Made by a program: the position numbers and the translations under genes | Notes under the pieces: model-generated | The model's input: the letters and a program-made list of their open reading frames with translations, nothing else | Databases searched by the model: none | What the model was told of the DNA's origin: nothing | DNA from: a virus | DNA length: 22,619 nt | Direction: 5' to 3' (one strand) | Virus record (IMG/VR): IMGVR_UViG_3300042197_003224 | Span: 1 to 22,619 of that record | In this document: positions 14,889 to 21,418 of the stretch, one piece after another | How positions within the stretch are numbered: the stretch's first letter is position 1 | Layout: each line of letters starts with the position of its first letter

Positions 14889-15927
14889 CTTGCAACGAAT
14901 CGCTGTAAATCTCCCGAATCAAGGTCTTGAGGCGTACTTGATCCTGCACTCCCTGTAGCGTGTCGATCTCGTCGCAGATCAGGGTAAGGGTATCCTTGGT
15001 CATGTCCACCACATCGGTGTTGCTGTTTATTTCCTTTTCCGTCTGATCGGTCACACTCACCGAATGGGCGGGGGCATCGTTCAGCCGATCTAACAAGTTG
15101 TCGAACATGATCGGGCGGGTCTTGTTCTTGACCAAGAGCCGAATGAATGTATTCCTGTACTGCTTGCAGTTCAGGATGTTGTAGTCTTCCTTGGTGTCAT
15201 CGTATTCGATCTGATGGAAGATCTGAATCGGGTTCTCAACGAACTCCATCTCCCCCGTGCGCGGGTGAAAGATGCTGAATCCTTTGCGCTCGTTTAGATC
15301 GGCAAAGGTCATCTGATACTGGGTACCCAAGTAGTGAATGTTTGCCCTGCTGTGACGGCAATGGAAGTGACCGCTGTAGACCGCCTCATAACTCTTGAAC
15401 AGAGCAGGATCCATTCCATCGTGGTGTTCGACCCCGCGAAGCACCTCATAGCCACTCACCTCAAAGTGCCCCATGAGCACGCGCACGGGCGCGGACGCGA
15501 TGAACTTCAGGCACTCCTCTGCGTTGTCCTTGGTAATCCAAGGCATCAATCCTACCTTTGTTTCGCCCAAGTCAAGCACAGTCGGCTGTTCGTGGATTCG
15601 AATGTTTGGGTAGTTGCGGAACAGTTCAATAACTGAGTTGAGTCGATTCGTGTTCTTGAAGAAGACATCGTGGTTGCCTAGAGTGATGTCCATTTCCACA
15701 CCCATGTTTTTCAGCGGCTCCAAGAACCGAGTTCGAACCTGATGCAGCGTGTAGAAGTTAACATACTTGCGACGATCTAAGAAGTCGCCCAAATGGATGA
15801 TCCTCTTTATGCCACGGTCTTCTATTGTAGGAAAGAACACCTTCTCCCAAAACTCCATAAAATGTTCAAGAAAGATCGGGCTGTCATTACGAGCACCAAA
15901 GTGTGTGTCGTTAATGATTGCAATCAT
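14884..15927 (-). CDS. 47: Recombination endonuclease subunit gp47 (SbcD/Mre11-like nuclease)
   Basis: The metal-dependent nuclease of the gp46-gp47 complex. The 347 residues fit T4 gp47 (about 339). The calcineurin-type phosphoesterase motifs are all present: NDTHFG (D7, H9), HLGDFLDRR (D48), TLGNHD (N85, H86, D87), MGHFE (H154) and SGHFHCR (H187, H189). These bind two metal ions and cut DNA ends. The C-terminal third (DRLNDAPAHSVSVTDQTEKE) should hold the gp46-binding segment, by analogy with Mre11. The start overlaps the gp55 stop by 4 bases (ATGA), so gp55 and gp47 are translationally coupled; this is a conserved-looking order. Its partner gp46 is transcribed from the other strand from its own promoter, so expression of the two subunits must be balanced in some other way. 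Confidence 0.96.
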   Translation of the reverse strand: MIAIINDTHFGARNDSPIFLEHFMEFWEKVFFPTIEDRGIKRIIHLGDFLDRRKYVNFYTLHQVRTRFLEPLKNMGVEMDITLGNHDVFFKNTNRLNSVIELFRNYPNIRIHEQPTVLDLGETKVGLMPWITKDNAEECLKFIASAPVRVLMGHFEVSGYEVLRGVEHHDGMDPALFKSYEAVYSGHFHCRHSRANIHYLGTQYQMTFADLNERKGFSIFHPRTGEMEFVENPIQIFHQIEYDDTKEDYNILNCKQYRNTFIRLLVKNKTRPIMFDNLLDRLNDAPAHSVSVTDQTEKEINSNTDVVDMTKDTLTLICDEIDTLQGVQDQVRLKTLIREIYSDSLQG

Positions 15928-16502
15928 AGATCTTCCATCACATCATCCAAGGTGTTCTTTGGATTTTTAGTGGTATTTTTCTTTCGCTTTTTCTTTTTCT
16001 TGGGTCTGAGTGATTCTGATGTGAGGTAAGTATCAGAGATTATCCCCATGTACGGGTTTTGATTGCCGTCATCATACTTGCGGTTTTGTTCTTCCATCCA
16101 GTTTCGAAAGCGACCAGACAAATCGTTTTCTTCGAAACACTTCATCTTGATGTAGAGTTGTTTCTTTTCCTTCTGAATGCGCCTAAGGAATGCGTAGTAG
16201 ATGATCTGCGTGAAAAATGCAAATGGATTGCGTGACTTCTTTGGATCAAAGTTGGTCGCATACATGATGCAGTTCTCCACCGAGTCTGATACCATTTCTT
16301 CCTTGTAGATGTAGTTTGCAAAGTTGGGCTTTTTTGCCAAATTGTTAGCAATGTCGAGAAAACATTGACCGATGTAGTTTGTCACACCAGGTGGCTTGAT
16401 GCCTTCTTTCTTTGCCTTGGCTACAGCCTTCTTATGTGCAACTAGTTCCTCTAAGAACTGTTCGTTGTTGATGTAATGATTTCCTGTTTTTTTCTTATTC
16501 AT
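15924..16502 (-). CDS. 55: Late transcription sigma factor gp55
   Basis: gp55 binds host RNA polymerase core and recognises the late promoter TATAAATA, switching the phage to late transcription together with gp33 and the sliding clamp. The 192 residues are close to T4 gp55 (185). The region NFDPKKSRNPFAFFTQIIYYAFLRRIQ (about 104-130) is a hallmark of the family and corresponds to sigma region 2. MNKKK, then NNEQFLEELVAHKKA, forms the N-terminal part. A very basic tail (KKKKKRKKNTTKNPK) precedes an acidic end (DDVMEDL). It is preceded by GAGGAAAAATG as ribosome site and by a TTTACT-N17-TATAAT promoter in a 211-base intergenic region. Presence of gp55 supports reading the many (C/A)TAAATA motifs here as late promoters. 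Confidence 0.92.
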   Translation of the reverse strand: MNKKKTGNHYINNEQFLEELVAHKKAVAKAKKEGIKPPGVTNYIGQCFLDIANNLAKKPNFANYIYKEEMVSDSVENCIMYATNFDPKKSRNPFAFFTQIIYYAFLRRIQKEKKQLYIKMKCFEENDLSGRFRNWMEEQNRKYDDGNQNPYMGIISDTYLTSESLRPKKKKKRKKNTTKNPKNTLDDVMEDL

Positions 16503-16713
16503 TTTTCCTCTGCGTTGTTGATTATAACACTGGTTTCTGTTGAAGTAAAGAAGATTGTTAGTAGAATTTTTACAGACTTAGTGAAATCAAATACAATTTA
16601 CTTTTTGCTGCTACTAGATACACTTGAGGTTCAAGAGTAAACTAGTACTTATAGAGTACTACTTAAGTAACCTTTTTAGAGAGTACATAGAGTACTTTTA
16701 GTATCCTAAGTAC
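16503..16713. other. AT-rich intergenic region with repeated AGTAC sites
   Basis: A 211-base stretch without a gene. Next to gp55 it holds the gp55 promoter. Further away (16644-16714) are three AGTACT palindromes (16644, 16655, 16691) plus AGTACA (16682) and AGTACC (16709), the palindrome TACTTAAGTA (16660-16669) and a small CTTGA/TCAAG hairpin (16623-16635). No tRNA or intrinsic terminator is seen. Confidence 0.7.
16521..16549 (-). promoter_or_regulatory. Sigma70-type promoter of gp55
   Basis: On the minus strand: TTTACT (16549-16544), a 17-base spacer, TATAAT (16526-16521), then the GAGGAAAA ribosome site and the gp55 ATG at 16502. The -10 box is perfect; the -35 box matches 4 of 6 bases. 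Confidence 0.7.
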
Positions 16714-17166
16714 CTAGTCGAGACGAGGATCACCACCCCAACCTGGGAACTCGTCGTGACCTTCTTCGTATTCGACATCATCATCGCCACAGTCTTCAAT
16801 TTTTTTCTTTGAGTCTTTCGATGTATTGTTGTCATCAGTCATTCTGTTTTCAATCATGTCACTTGCAGTGACGGATTGAATCTTTGCCTGAGAATAGTCT
16901 GCAATGATGTTCTTGTTGGGTTTCATGATGCACATGACCGCCTTTTTTGGGATGATGTAGTATTCCTCGTCACTGAATTCCATCCAATCACGAAGCATGA
17001 TTGTGACCTCCTGAACCATATTTGGCTTTTGGTTCGGCAATGCAACAGCAATAATAATCATGGGCTTTTCAAAAAGATATGATTCTTTCCCGCTGTTTGA
17101 GATGCCTGTGACTATTATTTCACCCGTCATCATTCGTACCAGTTTGATTGGGTAGTATTGGGTCAT
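16714..17166 (-). CDS. Sm-like (LSm-fold) conserved phage protein with acidic tail, copy B
   Basis: 150 residues. KLVRMMTGEIIV (8-19) is a first-strand motif like that of the 12582-12902 product; then come YLFEKPMIII (30-39), IPKKAVMCI (72-80) and PNKNIIADYS (83-92). All four blocks align with copy A in the same order and similar spacing. From about residue 105 the tail is highly acidic and probably disordered (SKKKIEDCGDDDVEYEEGHDE), ending in FPGWGGDPRLD; acidic C-terminal tails are also known from other nucleic-acid-binding ring proteins. The ATG overlaps the uvsW stop by 4 bases (ATGA), so it is coupled to uvsW. Its place between uvsW and gp55 suggests a link to DNA or RNA handling. RNA binding is inference only. 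Confidence 0.75.
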   Translation of the reverse strand: MTQYYPIKLVRMMTGEIIVTGISNSGKESYLFEKPMIIIAVALPNQKPNMVQEVTIMLRDWMEFSDEEYYIIPKKAVMCIMKPNKNIIADYSQAKIQSVTASDMIENRMTDDNNTSKDSKKKIEDCGDDDVEYEEGHDEFPGWGGDPRLD

Positions 17167-18704
17167 TTCTCATCTTTCTTTGGTCTTTGTATCCGCATGT
17201 CAATTGGTAACTTAACTAACTTGTAGCGAAATTGTTCGGATTCGTATATTTTTACCCGCTTCAGGAAATGCTGTAGTGTGTAATTCAGATTATCGCCATG
17301 GTGCAGATCATCGGCAATATCGTACAACTTTGCAATGTGTTTGCCCTCACATTTTCGCAGTTGGCGACCGATGCTCTGAAGTATTCGAATACGGCTCTTT
17401 GATGGGCTAGCAAATATTACATTCTTCAGACTGCGAATGTTGATGCCTGTCGAGAATGTTCCATAAGATGCGACAATGATCGCATTCTCTTCCTTTTCCA
17501 CAATAGATCGGATTCCCTCGCGCTGCTCAAGTTCGGTTTCCCCTGCGACGAAGAATACCTTGCGCCCTTCGATGGTCGCCATGGCGGTCTTTTTGATTAA
17601 CTCATACAAGGGCTTTCCATGCTTCTCAACATAGTTGAAAAGTAAGAGAGTGTTACCACGGGTCGCGGAAGCCAAGAACGCGATGAACTCGTTTCGCTTC
17701 TCACAGTTGATCAACCACTCTATTTCGCTGTGGTAATCTAACCCACACACACCTTTGCGGATATCAGGTGGATAACGGAGCATGATACATTCAATTCTCA
17801 GGTTGGTCAAAAGGTTCCGCTCCATCAATTCCTTTGTGGTGATCACGCGGTGAACTGGGCCAAACAGTCCTTCTATAGCCAACTTGTGAATTTTGCTTCC
17901 ATCGAGCGTACCTGTGAGTGCGATGCGATAGGGGCAATCGATCAACTTGTTCATGATTGTGTTCAGGCTTTGTGCCTTGAATAAGTGTGCTTCATCTCCT
18001 ATAACCACTTCAAAGTTATCGAACCACGCCCTAGGTAACTTGTAGATGCTCTGCCATGTTGAAATAACGATTTGCTTGTCTGTTACCTTGGATTCGCCGC
18101 CAACGATGCGGTGGCAGTTCTTCTCGGCATTCCAATTCGTCGTACCCGAGTAATCATTGAAGTCAGAATATAACTGTGCGACCAATGAGATAGTTGGGAC
18201 GATGATGAGTATTTTTCTGTTTGGAGCGATTGTATTTTGGTAGTACCTAACCATCGAATAAATAGCAAGACTTTTGCCACTAGCAGTAGGCGATAAAAGT
18301 ACGCATCGTGATTGGTTTAGGGCATGACACACTGCATTGACTTGATGATCATGAGGATCCAAGAGTTTGCCATTGCTGGTTGGGTTCAAAGACTTAATAA
18401 AGCCCCTGACCTTTTCACAATCGAACTTGATCTCGGGTTGGGCTATTAGGGAATCAACTCGCAACTCATAATTTCGATCCTTTGCGAATGTCGCAAGATA
18501 GTCCATGAGACCTGAAGGCAATAGCCCTGAATATGCGTTGAAGAGTCGTATCTTTCCGTCCCATACACGCCGTTTGTATGCGGGGGTGTATTTCGCACCT
18601 GGGACTTCGAAAGTGAAGTAATCCTGAAGTTCATATGCAATGCCATTCTCTGCAATGACACGAAGATAAGCGGTATTCATGTTACGAACTTCAATCACGC
18701 TCAT
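17163..18704 (-). CDS. uvsW: UvsW helicase (RNA-DNA / recombination helicase)
   Basis: UvsW is a superfamily 2 helicase that unwinds R-loops, regresses forks and branch-migrates Holliday junctions, moving T4-type replication from origin to recombination mode. The 513 residues agree with T4 UvsW in length. An N-terminal domain (residues 1-105, with PAYKRRVWDGKIRLF) precedes the motor. The Walker A is SPTASGKS (138-145), the Walker B is GDEAH (236-240), ALTGT is motif III, FSTGINIRSLKNVIFA is motif V and QSIGRQLRKCEGK is motif VI. All are intact. The ATG lies 9 bases after the uvsY stop with no Shine-Dalgarno sequence; a late-like CCTAAATA sits between, in keeping with the late expression of uvsW in T4. 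It is coupled to the next gene through an ATGA overlap. Confidence 0.95.
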   Translation of the reverse strand: MSVIEVRNMNTAYLRVIAENGIAYELQDYFTFEVPGAKYTPAYKRRVWDGKIRLFNAYSGLLPSGLMDYLATFAKDRNYELRVDSLIAQPEIKFDCEKVRGFIKSLNPTSNGKLLDPHDHQVNAVCHALNQSRCVLLSPTASGKSLAIYSMVRYYQNTIAPNRKILIIVPTISLVAQLYSDFNDYSGTTNWNAEKNCHRIVGGESKVTDKQIVISTWQSIYKLPRAWFDNFEVVIGDEAHLFKAQSLNTIMNKLIDCPYRIALTGTLDGSKIHKLAIEGLFGPVHRVITTKELMERNLLTNLRIECIMLRYPPDIRKGVCGLDYHSEIEWLINCEKRNEFIAFLASATRGNTLLLFNYVEKHGKPLYELIKKTAMATIEGRKVFFVAGETELEQREGIRSIVEKEENAIIVASYGTFSTGINIRSLKNVIFASPSKSRIRILQSIGRQLRKCEGKHIAKLYDIADDLHHGDNLNYTLQHFLKRVKIYESEQFRYKLVKLPIDMRIQRPKKDEK

Positions 18705-18710
18705 CTAAAA

Positions 18711-18718
18711 TATTTAGG
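18711..18718 (-). promoter_or_regulatory. Late-promoter-like motif CCTAAATA (minus strand)
   Basis: The uvsY stop TAA (18716-18714) is inside the motif. A start 6 bases downstream would be near 18705, at the uvsW ATG itself (18704), so the late mRNA would be leaderless. uvsW is a late gene in T4, which fits. Confidence 0.5.
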
Positions 18719-19151
18719 TTACCCCGCTCATAAACTTCCGCCATTCAATTGCGTTGCGAATCACCCATTGGCGGTTGTTGATGCTTTTGATCACACTGTC
18801 AAGGTACTCAACTTTCGCCTTTTGTAGATCGATCTTTGAGCAGACACGAATAAGATCCTCATCTGCGTTCATGTAGGTATCCATGTCTTGACGCAGAATT
18901 CGATGCCCGAAAGGCTCCCACCCAAGTTGGGCAAGTTCCTGTTGAGACATCTTCCCATTGTAATACTCCCACTTCTTTTTTCGAAGGGTGTTCAGATCTA
19001 CATCCAACTTACGAAGAATCAGGCACTCGTCATGATAGATGTTAAGGTACTTGCCGTGCAGTTGGGGAATGCGGATTGACTCATCTCCCAATTCGGTTCC
19101 GTCGATCTTGAGGTCTGCTTCAACTATCTCTTTGATTCGTTCGATGTTCAT
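18714..19151 (-). CDS. uvsY: Recombination mediator UvsY
   Basis: UvsY loads the UvsX recombinase onto single-stranded DNA covered by gp32. The 145 residues are near the 137 of T4 UvsY. Family features are the N-terminal helix (IERIKEIVEADLKID), the central segment IPQLHGKYLNIYHDECLILRKL with following basic KKKWEYYNGKMS, and the C-terminal NRQWVIRNAIEWRKFMSGV, which strongly resembles the end of T4 UvsY. The order uvsY-uvsW is the same as in T4 and its relatives. The start at 19151 has no good ribosome site, but a possible promoter (TTGCAT-N16-TAGAAT) lies in the 46-base gap shared with the divergent RuvC-like gene. No UvsX or gp32 is in this window. Confidence 0.9.
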   Translation of the reverse strand: MNIERIKEIVEADLKIDGTELGDESIRIPQLHGKYLNIYHDECLILRKLDVDLNTLRKKKWEYYNGKMSQQELAQLGWEPFGHRILRQDMDTYMNADEDLIRVCSKIDLQKAKVEYLDSVIKSINNRQWVIRNAIEWRKFMSGVT

Positions 19152-19197
19152 AGATTAGATTCTATCACAGGTTTCAGGAGATGCAATACATACTTTC

Positions 19198-19746
19198 GTG
19201 AAAGTTCTTGGTATTGACTACTCTATGACATCACCCGCCGTCACCCTCATCGACGGGGACAAAGCCACTTGTTGGTTTCTTACATCAGTCAAGCGAAACC
19301 AAGTAACTCAGACTTTTGGATTCTTAACTTGTGTTGGTGATGTCTATCCTAACTTTCTTTCGCCTGAGGAAAGATACGATTTGATTTCAAATTGGGCGAT
19401 CTCTAAGTGTGGGGTCAATCCCGATTTTCTCGTCATAGAGGACTACGCAATGGGTGCCAAGGGCAAGGTTTTTCATATCGGCGAAAACTGCGGTCTGTTG
19501 AAGCACAAGTTGTGGAAATACAACATTCGATTCGAAACGGTTGCTCCCGCCGCACTTAAGAAGTTTGCGGTAGGAAAGGGGAACGCAGACAAATGTATTA
19601 TGCATGCTGCATTCAAGGATCAAACGGGAATTGATCTAATGAAGTCTATGGAGAAAGAGAGCAAGGACTGTGGAAGTCCTGTCTCAGACATAGTTGACTC
19701 CTACTTCCTTGCGCGATATGCTCTTAGGAAGCAACCACAACATTAG
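19198..19746 (+). CDS. RuvC-like Holliday junction resolvase
   Basis: 182 residues with an RNase H-fold resolvase pattern: D7 in LGIDYSMTSPAV, E81 in FLVIEDYAMG, and D164/D167 in SPVSDIVDSYFLARYAL, the four acidic residues that bind metal. GKGNADK (126-132) is a motif of the phage RuvC-like group. The enzyme should cut four-way junctions, perhaps in place of T4 endonuclease VII, resolving intermediates made by UvsX/UvsY and UvsW before packaging. The start is GTG at 19198. The only purine-rich site, AGGAG at 19176-19180, is 17 bases away, unusually far, and no in-frame ATG or GTG lies between. The gene is divergent from uvsY, and its 3' end overlaps the converging 19724 gene by 23 bases. Confidence 0.85.
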   Translation: MKVLGIDYSMTSPAVTLIDGDKATCWFLTSVKRNQVTQTFGFLTCVGDVYPNFLSPEERYDLISNWAISKCGVNPDFLVIEDYAMGAKGKVFHIGENCGLLKHKLWKYNIRFETVAPAALKKFAVGKGNADKCIMHAAFKDQTGIDLMKSMEKESKDCGSPVSDIVDSYFLARYALRKQPQH

Positions 19747-20161
19747 CAATGTCGGGGAAAGCACTTTGAACAATCGTCTTGGACAATCCGTAACCGCATT
19801 CGAAGGTACCCCCCATAAGTTCTTTGAGCAGTTTCGCCTCGTCGGGGTGGACAGACTCAAGAATCTGAATGAGCAGGATGTCCTTACGATCCTTTGGGAG
19901 GTTGTAAGACTCTTTGAAGATGTACAGTCGCTTGCTTTCTTGAAACAGGCTCGACACGGTCAATCCTTCGGGGGCTTGTTCGGGCGTGTATGGTGGAAGG
20001 TCGTTGCGGTACCACTTTGTATTGTCAAAGAAGGCGTAGTGAAGCAACTGCTTCAGCGCGTGACTTCCGTTTTCACGAAGGATACGGATGTTGTCCTCGC
20101 GGCTCTTTGCGGTTTGCGAGATTTTTTTCAGAACTTCAGGAATGGTCAGAGTAGTTGGCAT
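19724..20161 (-). CDS. Conserved T4-like phage protein (DUF6433-like), unknown function
   Basis: 145 residues from the ATG at 20161. A GTG at 20176 would add five residues, but it lies inside the GGTGAGG ribosome site that serves the ATG, so the ATG is preferred. The protein starts MPTTLTIPEVLKKISQTAKS and contains LPPYTPEQAPEGL, LFQESKRLYIF and DRKDILLIQILESVHPDEA, ending with SKTIVQSAFPD. This pattern (LP-E-x-L-x-K-I, then Y-x-P-x-x-APEG, then FIQ-x-LE-x-x-x-x-x-EA) matches, from memory, a family found in nearly all T4-like cyanophages and listed as DUF6433; the number is uncertain. It is mostly helical, with no membrane segment. It converges with the RuvC-like gene, sharing 23 bases. Confidence 0.8.
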   Translation of the reverse strand: MPTTLTIPEVLKKISQTAKSREDNIRILRENGSHALKQLLHYAFFDNTKWYRNDLPPYTPEQAPEGLTVSSLFQESKRLYIFKESYNLPKDRKDILLIQILESVHPDEAKLLKELMGGTFECGYGLSKTIVQSAFPDIANVVVAS

Positions 20162-20178
20162 GATAATATACCTCACCT

Positions 20179-20186
20179 TTATTTAG
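20179..20186 (-). promoter_or_regulatory. Late-promoter-like motif CTAAATAA (minus strand)
   Basis: It precedes the 20161 start. The ribosome site GGTGAGG begins 3 bases after it, so a transcript from the usual late start position would lose part of that site. It may therefore not be a working promoter. Confidence 0.35.
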
Positions 20187-20196
20187 TACTTAGGGC

Positions 20197-20225
20197 TTGA
20201 CACCGCCACTATTATGGGCTATGAT
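20197..20225 (+). promoter_or_regulatory. Early (sigma70-type) promoter of the 20266 gene cluster
   Basis: TTGACA (20197-20202), 17 bases, TATGAT (20220-20225). Transcription would start near 20232 and read the closely packed genes to the window end. The first 11 bases match the promoter at 4497. Confidence 0.8.
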
Positions 20226-20265
20226 TGTCTAAATCGCAACTTTAAACCAAAAAAGTTACAAAAAC

Positions 20266-20478
20266 ATGAAAAACAACGAAACAACACAGAAAAAAGCACC
20301 GCAGCAAAAAGTTTGGCTGAAGGACGAGCAAAACACCGCTATTGTTCGGCGGATAGAGATGCACCCTAATTGGGGTAAGCAGTATCTCGTTACAACCTAC
20401 AGCCATGAGTGGGGCCCCGATACTTATTGGGTTAAAGAAAAAAATGTCGAACTGATGGGGGTGCAGCACAATGGCTAA
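20266..20478 (+). CDS. Small hydrophilic early protein, 70 aa
   Basis: Not recognised. The N-terminal 18 residues are polar and basic (MKNNETTQKKAPQQKVW). The remainder looks like a small beta barrel: NTAIVRRIEMHPNWGKQYLVTTYS and HEWGPDTYWVKEKNVELM, strands separated by short turns. The early promoter is 40 bases upstream and the leader is A-rich with no evident Shine-Dalgarno sequence; AACTTT and AAAGTT in the leader could form a weak stem. It is the first gene of the cluster and overlaps the next by 8 bases. Small early phage proteins of this kind often modify host functions, but no target can be proposed from the sequence. Confidence 0.7.
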   Translation: MKNNETTQKKAPQQKVWLKDEQNTAIVRRIEMHPNWGKQYLVTTYSHEWGPDTYWVKEKNVELMGVQHNG

Positions 20479-20875
20479 GTCAATCAAGAAGCGCGTGGTC
20501 AAGACCGTCAAGAAAGTTACGCACGCACCCGCGCCCGTGCGCGAGGCAGAACCTGTGATCGATGTAAAGCCCATCGACAGTAACAAATACGACAAAATCA
20601 AGATCAAACCATCATATGTAATGGTGGGTAAAAAAAGCATGTACAATGCCGATTCATGGCTTGGACTTGGTTGGACAGTCCTAAGACATTGTCTGTGGCA
20701 TCTTGATGAAAAGCCCATCGACAGTAACAAATACGACAAAATCAAGATTGCACCGTCCTATATCATGGAATGTGAAGCAGGCGTGTACCATGCCAAGTCA
20801 TGGCTTGGACTTGGTTGGGCAATCTTCACACACCGTCTGTGGCATCTTTGGAACGATGGTTCCTTCAAGGACTGA
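20471..20875 (+). CDS. Protein with internal tandem duplication, 134 aa
   Basis: Not recognised as a family. After a basic N-terminus (MAKSIKKRVVKTVKKVTHAP) come two copies of a 48-residue unit. Each begins KPIDSNKYDKIKI and continues with PSY-(V/I)-M, Y-(N/H)-A, SWLGLGW, then R-x-LWHL. The copies are about 60-65% identical and near-identical in DNA at three blocks. SWLGLGW is a short hydrophobic, tryptophan-rich stretch that may bind a membrane surface or pack two repeats together. The start overlaps the preceding gene by 8 bases and the end is 3 bases before the next start, so it belongs to the early cluster. The duplication looks recent, since silent positions are conserved. Role unknown. 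Confidence 0.75.
   Translation: MAKSIKKRVVKTVKKVTHAPAPVREAEPVIDVKPIDSNKYDKIKIKPSYVMVGKKSMYNADSWLGLGWTVLRHCLWHLDEKPIDSNKYDKIKIAPSYIMECEAGVYHAKSWLGLGWAIFTHRLWHLWNDGSFKD
20566..20853 (+). repeat. Two tandem 144-bp direct repeats
   Basis: Copy 1 is 20566-20709 and copy 2 is 20710-20853. Identical blocks at offset 144 are 20566-20604 with 20710-20748 (39 bases), 20654-20674 with 20798-20818 (21 bases), and the GTCTGTGGCATCTT block at 20691 with 20835. Between these the copies have diverged. Confidence 0.9.
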
Positions 20876-20878
20876 TAC

Positions 20879-21418
20879 ATGAACATCTTCGTAGTGCAAT
20901 CCTCACCGCATGAAGCGGCGCGGGATCTTTGCGACAAGCATGTCGTGAAGATGATCGTTGAAAGCGCACAAATGCTTTCTACGGCTCACCGTGTGCTTGA
21001 CGGCGAACCCACCATCCGTCTATCCAAAAACGGTCGCAAGATCAAGCATTGGATTCACCCCGAGTACGACGATGTACTTTGTCTTGCGACAATGGTCAAC
21101 CACCCATGCACACGATGGGCAATGGAGACTTCGTCCAACTACGATTGGCTTTGGCACCATGCACAAGGTCTAATGTCTGAGTACACCAAGCGGTATGGTA
21201 AAAAGCATTCGATGAATAAACTGATGGGCATTCTTGCAGAGTGCCCCAACAACATCAAGAATGGGCAGTTGACTCCGTTTGCCCAAGCAATGCCCGAACA
21301 GTATCGCTGTGAAAATGCCGTCACGGCGTATCGCAAGTACTACATCGGCGAAAAGAAGCGTTTTGCCAAATGGGCGAAGACCCCTGTTCCATTGTGGTTT
21401 GCTAGCGAAGTCGTATAA
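20879..21418 (+). CDS. Conserved phage protein (DKHVVKM family), unknown function
   Basis: 179 residues. The N-terminal block NIFVVQSSPHEAARDLCDKHVVKMIVESAQMLSTAHR is, from memory, the signature of a family found in many T4-like phages and in large DNA viruses, always annotated as hypothetical. Other conserved-looking blocks are HPCTRWAMETSSNYDWLWHHAQGLMSEYTKRYGKKH and YRKYYIGEKKRFAKWAKTPVPLWF, with many aromatic, His and Arg/Lys residues. This composition and the conserved C, D, K and H of DLCDKH suggest an enzyme or nucleic-acid-binding protein, but no catalytic set is established. AAGGA lies 7 bases before the ATG. The gene ends in a TAA that forms a perfect TATAAATA with the following bases. 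Confidence 0.8.
   Translation: MNIFVVQSSPHEAARDLCDKHVVKMIVESAQMLSTAHRVLDGEPTIRLSKNGRKIKHWIHPEYDDVLCLATMVNHPCTRWAMETSSNYDWLWHHAQGLMSEYTKRYGKKHSMNKLMGILAECPNNIKNGQLTPFAQAMPEQYRCENAVTAYRKYYIGEKKRFAKWAKTPVPLWFASEVV

Noticed and set aside
16503-16713. tRNA gene in the longest intergenic gap
   Set aside because: No cloverleaf or conserved T-loop sequence could be found; the palindromes are too short and AT-rich.
18780-18825. TTGACA on the minus strand inside uvsY as a promoter
   Set aside because: It is within coding sequence and I did not find a convincing -10 box at normal spacing.
20242-20745. Minus-strand open frame of 167 codons with hydrophobic stretches
   Set aside because: It is antisense to two plus-strand genes with promoter and coupling, and its apparent repeats (ILSYLLLSMGF) are only the reverse of the 144-bp duplication.
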